64,000 nt of DNA, taken from positions 1 to 64,000 of the forward strand of contig CAXMMQ010000001.1 of assembly GCA_963693035.2 (NCBI GenBank), in the 5' to 3' direction. Below are positions 37,077 through 46,420 of this stretch, in pieces; position 1 is the stretch's first letter, and every line of letters starts with the position of its first letter. The translations under genes and the position numbers were made by a program. The notes beneath the pieces were generated by a model. It was not told the DNA's origin, searched no databases, and saw only the letters and a program-made list of their open reading frames with translations. The stretch is from Lichenicoccus sp963693035 (GTDB lineage: Bacteria; Pseudomonadota; Alphaproteobacteria; Acetobacterales; Acetobacteraceae).

Positions 37077-38243
37077 TTGCCGCCAGATAATGCGACGAAC
37101 ATCGGGGCGATCGACCGTCTCGGACGGCACGAACTGCCCGCTCTGACCTCGATTCGCGGGCTGCTGGCCTGGTGGGTGGTGCTGTTCCATTTCGCGCCGA
37201 CCGCGCCGTTCCATCTCGACCCGCATGCTCCGTTCATCGCCAAGGGCATCGTCGCGGTCGATGGCTTCTTCGTGCTGTCCGGCTTCGTGCTCTGCCATGT
37301 CCATCCGGTGATCATCGACCGCGACCGCCCCTACGGCACGGCCGACTTCCTGGTCAGCCGGCTTGCCCGCATCTACCCGCTGCACCTCGCGATGCTGGCC
37401 GCCTTCGTCCTTGTGGTGGCGGCCTTCAGGCTGACCCATCCGCATCAGTCCGGCGCCGGCGTGCCGTTCTCCGCCGATCGGTTGCCGGGCCTGCTGCGGC
37501 AATTGGCGTTGCTGCATGGCTGGTTCCGCTGGGGCCGCGAGGCCGCCTGGAACGTGCCCTCCTGGTCGATCAGCAGCGAGTTCGCCGCCTACCTGCTGGC
37601 GCCGTTGCTGTTCCTCTCGCTGTCGCGCCTGCATCCGGTGCGGGCCTGGGCCGCAGCCGGGCTGCTTGCCGCCGTCATCTTCTGCCTGGCGGAGGCGCAC
37701 CTGCTGTTCAGAGGCACCATGGTGCTGCCGCGGGTGCTGCTGGAGTTCTGTCTCGGCGCGCTGCTGCGGACGGCGCTCCGCCATGGCCATGCGGGGCTCG
37801 ACCGCTCCCGAGATTTGGGCCTGGTCGCGGGATGGCTGGCGGCGGTGGGTTTCGCCTTTACCAGCCAGGTCGCACTGTTCCTGGCTGCGATCGTTTGGCT
37901 GCTGCTGCTGCTGTCGCTGCGGACCCGCCGCGCCACCGGCGCCCTGGGACGGATCGAGCGTGTGTGCCTCTATCTCGGGGAGACCTCGTTTGCCGTCTAC
38001 ATGTGCCACGCCTTCATCCTGATGCTGTGGGGACCGGAGATCTCGAACCGGCTCGCCCTGTTCCGGCATCCGGTCCCGGCGGCGCTTTGCCTGTTCGTGG
38101 TGATCCAGGGGTGCGCCAGTCTGCTGCATCATCTGGTCGAGGTGCCGGCGCAACGCGGCATGCGCCAGCGGTTCCGGGCCTGGACCCAGGCCCGTGCGCT
38201 GCGCGACAGTCCGGCCGCAGAGGCGGTGCAGCGCCCCGCATGA
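37077..38243 (+). CDS. Acyltransferase 3 family membrane protein
   Basis: This integral-membrane O-acyltransferase has 388 residues and about ten transmembrane helices. The signature RGLLAWWVVLFHF (His early in TM1), GFFVLSGFVL and LARIYPLHLAML identify acyltransferase 3 (OafA/NodX-like), which modifies surface glycans or lipids. The start is TTG 37077 with AGAAGG eight bases upstream; the ATG at 37072 is in another frame. Its stop overlaps the ATG of the Nudix gene. The acceptor is unknown. Confidence 0.88.
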   Translation: MPPDNATNIGAIDRLGRHELPALTSIRGLLAWWVVLFHFAPTAPFHLDPHAPFIAKGIVAVDGFFVLSGFVLCHVHPVIIDRDRPYGTADFLVSRLARIYPLHLAMLAAFVLVVAAFRLTHPHQSGAGVPFSADRLPGLLRQLALLHGWFRWGREAAWNVPSWSISSEFAAYLLAPLLFLSLSRLHPVRAWAAAGLLAAVIFCLAEAHLLFRGTMVLPRVLLEFCLGALLRTALRHGHAGLDRSRDLGLVAGWLAAVGFAFTSQVALFLAAIVWLLLLLSLRTRRATGALGRIERVCLYLGETSFAVYMCHAFILMLWGPEISNRLALFRHPVPAALCLFVVIQGCASLLHHLVEVPAQRGMRQRFRAWTQARALRDSPAAEAVQRPA

Positions 38244-38909
38244 GGCCGGCATACGAACCCGGCAACCCGCCGCATCCGGTCCTCGACGAAGCCTGGCTGC
38301 GCCGGCGCCTGACCGACCTGCCGCCGGCGGACATGCCCGGGTGGGACACGCTGCTGCGGCGCAGCCCGGGCGACGCGCCCCCGCATAGCCGCCTGCCGCG
38401 CCACGCGGCGGTGCTGGTGCCGATCGTGCCGGCGCCGGAGCCGGTGGTGCTGCTGACGCGTCGCTCGGCGCTGCTGCGCAGCCATTCCGGGCAGGTGAGC
38501 TTCCCCGGCGGCGGTCTCGATGCGGTTGACCGCACTCCCGCCGAGACCGCGCTGCGCGAGGCGCAGGGAGGAGATCGGCCTGGATCCCGCAACCGTCAGC
38601 CTGCTCGGCCGGCTGCCGGTGCAATGGACGCATGCGAGCAACTTCCTGATCACCCCGGTGGTGGGCGTGCTGTCGGCGGAGGCGCGATGGTTGGCGTCGC
38701 CCGCCGAAGTCGACATCATCTTCGGCATGCCCCTGCAGCAGTTGCTGGACCCGGACGCGCCGCGGCTGATCGAGGGCGGGCTGCGACACGGCTCCTGGTC
38801 ATGGCCGCATCCCGACCATGATATCTGGGGCGCGACCGCGGCGATCCTGCTCAGGCTCGCGCGGCTGTTGCGTGGCTCCGAGAGACCGTATGAGAGTGCG
38901 CTGGGGTGA
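38240..38909 (+). pseudogene. CoA pyrophosphatase-like Nudix hydrolase, one +1 frameshift
   Basis: This is a Nudix hydrolase related to CoA diphosphatases (about 222 residues if repaired). HSGQVSFPGGGLD precedes the Nudix box and is characteristic of that branch. The box itself is split: ETALREAQ continues as EEIGLDPATV only if one G is removed from GGG at 38566-38568. The rest, including QWTHASNFLITPVVG, is in the shifted frame to the stop at 38909. It is coupled to the acyltransferase gene by an ATGA overlap. Confidence 0.85.
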
Positions 38910-39026
38910 GCCAGAGGCGCATCTTGGCGCCGCCCGGCGTGACTTTCCGAGCACCGGAGCCGGGGTAAGCGGGCCGGCAGACCACCCTAGTAGCATTATC
39001 AGACGGTCTCCAGGGAGGTGGTGGTT

Positions 39027-40358
39027 GTGGTGGATCCGGACCGGCGGCGTCGGCAGTTCTCGCAGGCGATGTCGGCGATGTACCGACGCGAGGTGCCGCG
39101 CTACGGCGAGCTGGTCGAGCTGGTCTCGACGATCAACGCCCGGGTGCTGGACGCCGACCCGGCACTGGCCGCGTCGTTCGACGAGGACGAGCGCGCCCGG
39201 CTCGACCAGGAGCGGCACGGTGCGATCCGGGTCGGCACGCCGGCGGAACTCGGACTGTTGCGGCGGCTGTTCGCGGTGCTCGGCATGGTCCCGGTCGGCT
39301 ATTACGATCTCGCAGCCGCCGGGGTGCCGGTGCATTCGACCGCATTCCGGGCGATTGATCCGGCATCGCTGGCACGCAGCCCGTTCCGGGTGTTCACCTC
39401 GCTGCTGCGCCTGGAGCTGATCGCGGATGCGGACCTGCGCGAGACCGCCCGGGTGATCCTGGCGCGGCGCCGGATCGTGACCCCGGGGGCGCTGGCGCTG
39501 ATCGAGCGGTTCGAGCACGAGGGCGCCCTGGATGCGGCGGCCTCCGAGGCGTTCATCCGCGAGGCGCTGGAGACCTTCCGCTGGCAGGCGGACGCCACCG
39601 TCGATGCCGCGACCTACGCCGCGCTGCGCCAGGCGCACCCGCTGGTCGCCGACGTGGTCTGTTTCAGCGGCCCGCATATCAACCACCTGACGCCGCGCGT
39701 GCTCGATATCGACGCGGCGCAGGCGGCAATGCTCGAGCGCGGGCTGCCGGCCAAGGAGCAGATCGAGGGGCCGCCGACGCGGCGATGCCCGGTCCTGCTG
39801 CGACAGACCAGCTTCAAGGCACTGACCGAGCCGGTGCGCTTCAACGGCAGCGCGGGCCTACATACCGCCCGCTTCGGGGAGATCGAGCAGCGCGGGGTGG
39901 CGCTGACCGAGACCGGGCGAGCGGCCTACGATGCGTGGCTGGCCTCTGATAAACACAACACAATCAGCCAATTGCCGGATGATCATGCCGCATTACGTGA
40001 ACATGGCCTGGCCTTCTATCGCTACCGGAAGACGGATCGTCCGGCGGCACCGGGCGCGGACCTTCCAACCGCCCTGGCGCAGGGCGCCATGGTGGCCGAG
40101 CCGATCCTGTACGAGGATTTCCTGCCGGTCAGCGCCGCCGGCATCTTCCGGTCGAACCTGGGCGACAGCGCCCGGGAGGGCATGAAGCCGGCGCCGCGCC
40201 GTGCTGCTTTGGAAGCGGCGCTCGGCTGCGCGATCCTGGACGAGGTGGCGCTCTACCGGCAGCAGTCCGATGCCTCCGCGGCAACCTGCCTGGATCAGGG
40301 CGCGCCGCCATCGATGTCGAACTTCACTCCCTGCGCCAGCGGCATCGTCAAGCCGTAG
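39027..40358 (+). CDS. hglS: 2-oxoadipate dioxygenase/decarboxylase (HglS family, formerly DUF1338)
   Basis: This non-haem iron enzyme converts 2-oxoadipate to D-2-hydroxyglutarate in lysine catabolism (443 residues). Family marks are PVHSTAFR (His103 candidate ligand), GPHINHLTPR (His217/220), EQIEGPPTR, LLRQTSFKAL and ARFGEIEQRG (a Glu ligand). GGGAGG lies 8 bases before GTG 39027; four GTG codons cluster here (39018, 39021, 39027, 39030), so the exact start is uncertain. Its last 64 bases overlap the end of the converging ALDH7 gene, so the terminal residues of each are encoded in the antisense of the other. Confidence 0.88.
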   Translation: MVDPDRRRRQFSQAMSAMYRREVPRYGELVELVSTINARVLDADPALAASFDEDERARLDQERHGAIRVGTPAELGLLRRLFAVLGMVPVGYYDLAAAGVPVHSTAFRAIDPASLARSPFRVFTSLLRLELIADADLRETARVILARRRIVTPGALALIERFEHEGALDAAASEAFIREALETFRWQADATVDAATYAALRQAHPLVADVVCFSGPHINHLTPRVLDIDAAQAAMLERGLPAKEQIEGPPTRRCPVLLRQTSFKALTEPVRFNGSAGLHTARFGEIEQRGVALTETGRAAYDAWLASDKHNTISQLPDDHAALREHGLAFYRYRKTDRPAAPGADLPTALAQGAMVAEPILYEDFLPVSAAGIFRSNLGDSAREGMKPAPRRAALEAALGCAILDEVALYRQQSDASAATCLDQGAPPSMSNFTPCASGIVKP

Positions 40359-41836
40359 TTGATCGCGCTGGTGCTGCGCCGCATGTAGGCCTTCCAGGAG
40401 TCCGAGCCCGACTCGCGACCGCCGCCGGTCTCCTTTTCGCCGCCGAAAGCGCCGCCGATCTCGGCACCCGATGGCCCCATGTTGACGTTGGCGATGCCGC
40501 AGTCGGATCCGACGGCGGACAGGAACAGCTCGCTCTCGCGCAGGTCGCGGGTGAAGATGGAGGATGACAGCCCCTGCGGCACGCCGTTCTGCAGCGCCAG
40601 CGCCTGCTCGAAATCGTTGTATATCAGCACATACAGGATCGGCGCAAAGGTCTCCTCGACCACCGGGCCGGCCTGTTCGGGCATCAGCACCAGCGCCGGG
40701 CGCACGTAGTACGCGTCCTCGCAGCCCTCGACCGGATGACGCTCGCCGCCATAGACGGTGCCACCCGCCTTGCGCGCCCGCTTCAGCGCCGCCTGCATCC
40801 CCTTGTAGGCGGCATGGTCGATCAGTGGCCCGACCAGCGCCTCGTCCACCAGCGGATTGCCGACGCTGACCTGCTCGTAGACCGAGCGCAGCCGGGCGAT
40901 GAAGGAGCCGTGGATGCTCTCATGCACGATCAGCCGCCGCAGCGTGGTGCAGCGCTGGCCCGCCGTGCCCATCGCGGCGAACGCCACTGCGCGCAACGCC
41001 AGCTCCTGGTCCGCCGACGGGCAGACGATCGAGGCGTTGTTGCCGCCGAGTTCAAGGATGGCGCGGCCGAAGCGCTCGGCCACCGCCCGGCCGACGATGC
41101 GGCCCATTGCGGTCGAGCCGGTCGCCGACAGCACCGGCACCCGGCGATCCTCCACCAGGGCGCTGCCGGCCTCGCGGTCGCCGAGCACCAGGCCGCACAG
41201 GCCTGGCGGGGTCTCGCCGAACCGCGCCGCCGCGCGCTCGAACAGAGCGATGGTGGCCAGCGCCACCAGCGGCGTCTTTTCGGACGGCTTCCAGACCACG
41301 GCGTTGCCGCAGACCAGGGCGAGGGCGGCGTTCCACGCCCACACCGCGACCGGGAAGTTGAACGCCGAGATCACACCGACCACGCCCGCCGGATGCCACT
41401 GCTCCATCATCCGGTGCTCTGGGCGCTCGCTGGTGATGGTCAGGCCATAGAGCTGCCGCGACAGTCCCACCGCGAAGTCGCAGATATCGATCATCTCCTG
41501 GACCTCGCCGGCACCCTCGGACGGGATCTTGCCGGCCTCGATCGAGACCAGCCGCCCGAGCGCGTCCTTGGCCGCGCGCAGCTCCTCACCGAACAGCCGC
41601 ACCAGTTCGCCACGTCGCGGCGCCGGCACCCGGCGCCAGTGCAGGAACGCCTCGTGCGCCTCGCCGACCACGGCGCGCACGGCATCCGCATCGAGATGGT
41701 CGACATGCGCGATCACCTCGCCGGTCAGCGGCGAGCGCACCTTGTGGGCGCCTTTGGCAATTCGCGCGCGCGGCACATCCAGGGCAGCGAGGATCGCGCC
41801 GGTCTCGTAGGGCAGGTCCAGAGTCGCAGCGCTCAT
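40295..41836 (-). CDS. amaB: Aldehyde dehydrogenase, 2-aminoadipate-semialdehyde (ALDH7/AmaB) type
   Basis: This NAD(P)-dependent dehydrogenase has 513 residues and likely oxidises L-2-aminoadipate 6-semialdehyde (piperideine-6-carboxylate) to 2-aminoadipate. The ALDH7 features are SERPEHRMMEQWHPAGVVGVI, SAFNFPVAVW, catalytic Glu262 in LELGGNNA and Cys296 in GQRCTT. The C-terminal IGGAFGGEKETGGGRESGSDSWK is typical of this branch. It lies tail to tail with hglS, the enzyme two steps later, which supports a lysine-degradation role. The aminotransferase linking them is not in the window. Confidence 0.88.
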   Translation of the reverse strand: MSAATLDLPYETGAILAALDVPRARIAKGAHKVRSPLTGEVIAHVDHLDADAVRAVVGEAHEAFLHWRRVPAPRRGELVRLFGEELRAAKDALGRLVSIEAGKIPSEGAGEVQEMIDICDFAVGLSRQLYGLTITSERPEHRMMEQWHPAGVVGVISAFNFPVAVWAWNAALALVCGNAVVWKPSEKTPLVALATIALFERAAARFGETPPGLCGLVLGDREAGSALVEDRRVPVLSATGSTAMGRIVGRAVAERFGRAILELGGNNASIVCPSADQELALRAVAFAAMGTAGQRCTTLRRLIVHESIHGSFIARLRSVYEQVSVGNPLVDEALVGPLIDHAAYKGMQAALKRARKAGGTVYGGERHPVEGCEDAYYVRPALVLMPEQAGPVVEETFAPILYVLIYNDFEQALALQNGVPQGLSSSIFTRDLRESELFLSAVGSDCGIANVNMGPSGAEIGGAFGGEKETGGGRESGSDSWKAYMRRSTSAINYGLTMPLAQGVKFDIDGGAP

Positions 41837-41971
41837 CGGGTCTCTCGCCAGGTTGCGGGCGATGCATAGGCCGAGCCCGGGACGCGGGAAAGGCGGCCGG
41901 TTGACCCGGTTCACTTGCGCTGGAAGTTTCTGCGGATCCGTCACACGCTGGCTTGGCCGGGAGGCAGCTCC

Positions 41972-42943
41972 ATGCGTTATGTGGTCGGAGTGATCGTCGG
42001 TGTCGTGCTGCTTGCCGTCGCGGCGCTCGCGGGCATTGTCGCGCTCGACAGTCCGACGCCGCCGCCGCCGCTGCTGAGCGTCAGCGCGCCGTTCGAGACG
42101 GTCGATTTCTCCGACCTGCCGCCGGTCCTGCACTACACCGCCCGAGACGGCGCCGACCTCGCCTACCGCCGCTACGCAGGCGATGCGGATCGCTTGGTGG
42201 TCCTGATCCACGGCTCGGCTGGCTCCTCCAGCAGCATGCACGCCGTGGCCAAGGCACTGGCGGCGGCGGGTGCCACCGTCATCGTCCCGGATGTCCGTGG
42301 CCACGGCCGCTCCGGCCCGCATGGCGACATCGGCTATATCGGCCAGCTCGAGAACGATCTCGACGACCTGATGAGCAGCCTCGAACGCGCCCATCGCCCG
42401 CGCGAGACGACGCTGATCGGCTTCTCGTCCGGCGGTGGCTTTGCGCTCAGGGTCGCCGGCGGCCGTCTGGGTCAGCACTTCAGCCGCACCATCCTGCTGG
42501 CGCCATACCTGCGCCATGACGCCCCGAACACCCGGACCGGCACCGGTTCGGGCGGCTGGGTGTCGGTCGCGGTGCCGCGCATCGTGGCGCTCCTGCTGGT
42601 CAACCATCTTGGCGTCACCGCCTTCAATGGCCTGCCGGTGGTCGCCTTTGCGCTCGAGCCCGGCAACCCGCACCACCTCGTCGCGCACTACTCGTACCGG
42701 TTGCTGATGAATTTCCAGCCGGACGACGACTATCTCGGCGACCTGCGCCGCATCTCGCGGCCAGTGATGGCGCTGGAGGGCGCGGATGACGAGATCTTCC
42801 TGGCCGGCAAGCTGCAGGGCGCCCTGGCTGCCGGCCGGCCCGGAATACGGGTCGACATCGTGCCGGGCGTCAGGCATATCGGACTGATCACGAAGCCGGC
42901 CGGGACTGCCGCCATCGTCAGGGCATGGGCCAGCCGCTTCTGA
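41972..42943 (+). CDS. Membrane-anchored alpha/beta hydrolase
   Basis: This alpha/beta hydrolase has 323 residues with an N-terminal hydrophobic segment (about 3-27) that may be a membrane anchor or uncleaved signal. LIHGSAGSSSSMH is the oxyanion region, GFSSGGG the nucleophile elbow, EGADDEIF the acid and VRHIG the His. It resembles the lysophospholipase/serine aminopeptidase S33 group. GGGAGG precedes ATG 41972. It ends 6 bases from the converging permease gene. The substrate is unknown. Confidence 0.85.
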   Translation: MRYVVGVIVGVVLLAVAALAGIVALDSPTPPPPLLSVSAPFETVDFSDLPPVLHYTARDGADLAYRRYAGDADRLVVLIHGSAGSSSSMHAVAKALAAAGATVIVPDVRGHGRSGPHGDIGYIGQLENDLDDLMSSLERAHRPRETTLIGFSSGGGFALRVAGGRLGQHFSRTILLAPYLRHDAPNTRTGTGSGGWVSVAVPRIVALLLVNHLGVTAFNGLPVVAFALEPGNPHHLVAHYSYRLLMNFQPDDDYLGDLRRISRPVMALEGADDEIFLAGKLQGALAAGRPGIRVDIVPGVRHIGLITKPAGTAAIVRAWASRF

Positions 42944-42949
42944 GTGTGT

Positions 42950-44512
42950 TCAGCGCCGGGGGCGTAGCTCGCGGCCCAAAGTCGAATGCCGCATGCCGTA
43001 GAACAGATAGCAGAGCCCCCCCAGTGCCGCATAGCCGAACAGCAGCAGGGCCGGCACCGGGTTGCCGGTGAACAGCTCGGTGACCAGGTCGATCAGCAGC
43101 GGTGCCGCCATCACGACGCAGAACAGGATGCCCAGCGACGGCACGATGCCGATCCACACGCCGCGTACGCGCAACGCCCCGAGCGGCACCCGGAACGGCG
43201 GCACCAGGTCGGGGCGGGCATTGCGCTGCCAGATCACGGTGAAGCTGACGATGCCGAAGGCGACCGTGGTGCCGAGGCTGACCAGGTCGCTGATGATGTC
43301 GATCGGCAGGGTGGCCGCCGCCGTCGCACTCGCCACGCCGACGATGATGGTGCCGATCCACGGCGTGCGGTATCGCGGGTGCAGGGTGTGGAAGGCGCGC
43401 GGCAGCAGCCCGTCGCGCGACATCGTGTAGAAGATGCGCGACTGGCCGTAGAGCAGCACCAGCATCACCGAGCACAGCCCGGTGACGGCGCCGATCTTGA
43501 TCAGGTAGGCGAGCCACGGCCGGTGCATGGCGTCGACCGCGATCGCCAGCGGGTCGGCGACGCCGAGCTCCCGGTACGGCACGATGCCGGTCAGCACGGC
43601 GGCGACGCAGAGATAGGTAAAGGTGCAGATCGCCAGCGAGGTGAGGATGCCGATCGGCACGTCGCGCTTCGGGTTGCGCGCCTCGGCGGCAGCGCACGAG
43701 ACCGCCTCGAAGCCGACATAGGCGAAGAAGATCACCGAGGCGGCACGGAACACGCCCGGCACGCCGAAGCGGAAACCACCCTGGCTGGGCGGGATGAACG
43801 GCACCCAGTTGGCCGGATGCACCGCCGAGATGCCGAGGGCCACGAAGATCACCAGCACCGAGACCTTGATGAACACGATGACGGTGTTGACGGTGGCGCT
43901 TTCCGTCACGCCGATCACCAGGATGCCAGTGACCAGCAGGCTGGCGAAGGCGGCCACGAGATCCAGACCCCCGCCCATCACCAGCGTGGTCAGCGGCCCG
44001 TCATGGCTGGTCAGCAGCAGCGGCGTGTGCAGCCAGAGCGGCACGTCGACGCCGAAATCATGCAGCAGGCTGGTGGCGTAGCCGGAGAACCCGGCCGCCA
44101 CCGCCGCGGTCGAGATGCCGTATTCGAGCAGCAGCAGCCAGCCGGTGGTCCAGGCGAACACCTCGCCGACGGCGGCATAGGCGTAGGTGTAGGCCGAGCC
44201 GCTGACCGGCATCACCGAGGCCAGTTCGCCATAGGAGAGGGCGGTGAACACGCAGGCGAGGCCCGCGATCAGGAACGAGATCAGCACCGCCGGCCCGGCA
44301 TAGTTGGCGGCAGCACTGCCGGTCATGACATAGATGCCGGCGCCGATGGTGGAGCCGACGCCGAGCATGGTGAGGTTGATCGGGCCCAGCGTGCGCTTCA
44401 GGCCGTGCGAGGCGATCTCGGCCTCGATATGAGCGGTCGGTTTTCGCAGCATCATGCGGCTGCCGGAGCGGGCGCCACCATCAGTGGTCTGAAGCTTTTG
44501 CATAGGACCCAT
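42950..44512 (-). CDS. APC-superfamily amino-acid permease (cationic amino-acid transporter-like)
   Basis: This 12-14 helix transporter has 520 residues. GVGSTIGAGIYVMTG in TM1, VSGSAYTYAYAAVGE and FFAYVGFEAVSCAAAEARNPKRDVP in TM6/loop identify the CAT/YfnA-type APC family. It would import amino acids with protons. Position next to the lysine-catabolism genes makes a basic amino acid a reasonable guess, but no substrate residue is decisive. ATG 44512 is chosen; 44503 and 44539 are alternatives. It is divergent from the glycosyltransferase gene. Confidence 0.88.
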   Translation of the reverse strand: MGPMQKLQTTDGGARSGSRMMLRKPTAHIEAEIASHGLKRTLGPINLTMLGVGSTIGAGIYVMTGSAAANYAGPAVLISFLIAGLACVFTALSYGELASVMPVSGSAYTYAYAAVGEVFAWTTGWLLLLEYGISTAAVAAGFSGYATSLLHDFGVDVPLWLHTPLLLTSHDGPLTTLVMGGGLDLVAAFASLLVTGILVIGVTESATVNTVIVFIKVSVLVIFVALGISAVHPANWVPFIPPSQGGFRFGVPGVFRAASVIFFAYVGFEAVSCAAAEARNPKRDVPIGILTSLAICTFTYLCVAAVLTGIVPYRELGVADPLAIAVDAMHRPWLAYLIKIGAVTGLCSVMLVLLYGQSRIFYTMSRDGLLPRAFHTLHPRYRTPWIGTIIVGVASATAAATLPIDIISDLVSLGTTVAFGIVSFTVIWQRNARPDLVPPFRVPLGALRVRGVWIGIVPSLGILFCVVMAAPLLIDLVTELFTGNPVPALLLFGYAALGGLCYLFYGMRHSTLGRELRPRR

Positions 44513-44588
44513 GCTAAAGACGTATGAACAGGCTGCCATTGCGGGTCAAGGCCGCCACCCGGCCGGTGATCTGCGCAAGGTTCGGCTC

Positions 44589-45481
44589 ATGATCCAGGAC
44601 GCGGTTCGCGCTCCGCTCGCAATCGTCACGATGGTCTATAACGAGGCGGACTTCCTGCCGGTCTGGATCCGTCACTACGCCGCGCAGGCAGGCTCCGCGC
44701 GGTGCTATGTCGTCGACCATGGCAGCGACGACGGCAGCACCGATGCCGAGCGACTGCCGCCGGAGCTCAACCTGTTGCGCATCCCGCGCTCGCCGCAGGA
44801 CGACGACCGGCGATCCGGCTTCATCTCGCGGTTCTGCGCATCCCTGCTGACCTGGTACGAGAGCGTCGTCTATGTCGACGTGGACGAGCTGCTGGTGGCC
44901 GACCCGACGCTGCACGCGTCCCTGATCGAGTTCGCCGCGCAACTGAGCCGGGATGCCGTCGTCACCGCGATCGGCCTCGACGTGGTGCACCGGCCGGACG
45001 ACGAGCCGGGCCTCGACTGGCGCCGGCCGGTCAGCCGGCAGCGACGCTGGCTGCGGTTCAGCTCCTCGATGTGCAAGCCGGTGCTGATCCGCCGCGCCGT
45101 CGCCTGGGCGCCCGGGCTTCCACAATATCGATGCGGGGCCGGACTTCGCGACGCTGTTCCTGTTCCACCTGCGCTACGCGGACATGCGATCGGGCCTGCT
45201 GCGGCTCGCACGGACCCGGGCGCAGGCCTGGAGCCGGCCGGATGCCGGATCGCACCAGCGCGTCGACGATGCCAACTGGACCGGAATGCTGCACGGCATC
45301 GCCGGCCCTGCCGCAGCGCACCGACGTGACGCTGGCACCCGACGATGCCACCCTGGCGCACTGGCAGGCGCTGGTGATCGAGAGTGCGGCGAGCCGCCGC
45401 GGTGCGCTGTTCCGCATCGACCTGCATCTGAGCGGCGACGAGCTGTGGCGCCTGCCGGATCGCTTCGTCGGCAGCTACTGA
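44589..45481 (+). pseudogene. Family 2-like glycosyltransferase, two +1 frameshifts
   Basis: This is a glycosyltransferase with an N-terminal nucleotide-sugar domain: LAIVTMVYNEADFLPVWIRHY, VVDHGSDDGS, and the metal-binding DXD in YVDVDELLV. The frame breaks near 45115 (continuing FHNIDAGPDFATLFLFHLRYADM) and near 45305 (continuing LPQRTDVTLAPDDATL) to the stop at 45481. Deleting one base at each gives about 296 residues. Both are +1 and in GC-rich text. The family is that of glycosyltransferase family 2 proteins of surface-polysaccharide assembly; the donor is unknown. Confidence 0.8.
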
Positions 45482-45550
45482 AGCGGGGCAACCGCCGCAC
45501 CCGGCCCGTCGTTGGCACCCAGGATAGGCAAGTGGCCGGGAGGCATCCGC

Positions 45551-45802
45551 ATGGTGACGTTGCGACCGGGCCGGTATGTAGTGCCGTTGCTCCTGGCGGG
45601 AGTTTTCGCGTCGCTCTGCGGAGTGGCGGCGGCGCAGACGGTGCCGAAGACCAATGGGATGCCGCCCTCCGGTGTCGTGAAGCCGCCACGCCGGGTCGAT
45701 CCGAAGATGTCCCGTCCGGCGCCTGCAATTCCGGCCAAGAGCATGCCGGTAATCCACCCGGACACCACCACCAAGGACGGGACGGTGGTGGTTCCGCGCT
45801 AG
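45551..45802 (+). CDS. Small exported Pro-rich protein of unknown function
   Basis: The protein has 83 residues. A signal peptide (VVPLLLAGVFASLCGVAAAQ) is followed by a short mature region rich in Pro, Lys and Val with no Cys. GGGAGG lies 7 bases before the ATG. It follows the glycosyltransferase gene by 70 bases and converges with the DUF2934 gene. No family was recognised. It is probably a periplasmic protein or peptide. Confidence 0.65.
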   Translation: MVTLRPGRYVVPLLLAGVFASLCGVAAAQTVPKTNGMPPSGVVKPPRRVDPKMSRPAPAIPAKSMPVIHPDTTTKDGTVVVPR

Positions 45803-45815
45803 GCTTCGCTTAGTG

Positions 45816-46252
45816 CTACTTGGGCTTGGCTTTTTTTGCGGTTGGAGCTGTCGGCGGCTTCGCCTTGCCGCCTCTGTTCGCGGCAGATTCGACCTTCTTT
45901 GCCGGCTTCGATGCAGGGACCGGCTCGGACTTCGCCTTGTGGCTCGGTGGGCGCCCCTTCGGCACCGGTGGCTCTCGCCCTGGTCGGCAAAGCGGTCGGG
46001 GAACTCGCCGAGATTATCCTGCAGGAACGCCTCCTCGACCGGATCCTCCAGCAGCGGATCCGCGCCGGCCGCGATCGGGTTCTGCAACTGACCGGTCTCG
46101 CCCGCGGACTCCATGCCGTCGAGTTCGCGCGCCCGCTCCCAGTAGTCGGCCTCGCGGCCGGGCGGTCGGCCCTCGGCCTCCCACAGATGGTAGGCGCGCT
46201 CGCGGATGCGGTGATCGCGTTCGTGGTCTTCTTCAAGTGGGTTGCTGGGCAT
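45816..46252 (-). pseudogene. DUF2934 protein, frameshifted before a Lys/Pro/Ala-rich tail
   Basis: The N-terminal DUF2934 motif is IRERAYHLWEAEGRPPGREADYWERA. Mid-gene there is EDPVEEAFLQDNLGEFPDRFADQGE. In that frame the sequence then degenerates into Arg/Ser-rich text, but a second frame gives EPPVPKGRPPSHKAKSEPV...PTAKKAKPK to a TAG at 45818-45816, the basic Ala/Pro/Lys tail usual in such proteins. The break is near 45980 (about one base missing or two extra, in GCGAGAGCC). AGGAG precedes ATG 46252. The function is unknown. Confidence 0.7.
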
Positions 46253-46420
46253 CGCCACGTCTCCTGTCATATCGCCTCATCGTCTGATCCATCCAGGCGG
46301 TTCCGGCGCCCGCTTCGAATGCCCCCGGCCATGCATGACCCGCGCCGTCGCCGTCGAAGCCGGGACTTTTCGCGCCCGCCCAGGATCGCCATGTAGAGCC
46401 GCACTTACAAGAAGGGGGTC

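Noticed and set aside
37072..37090. ATG at 37072 as start of the acyltransferase
   Set aside because: It is not in the same frame as the conserved protein; TTG 37077 with AGAAGG upstream fits.
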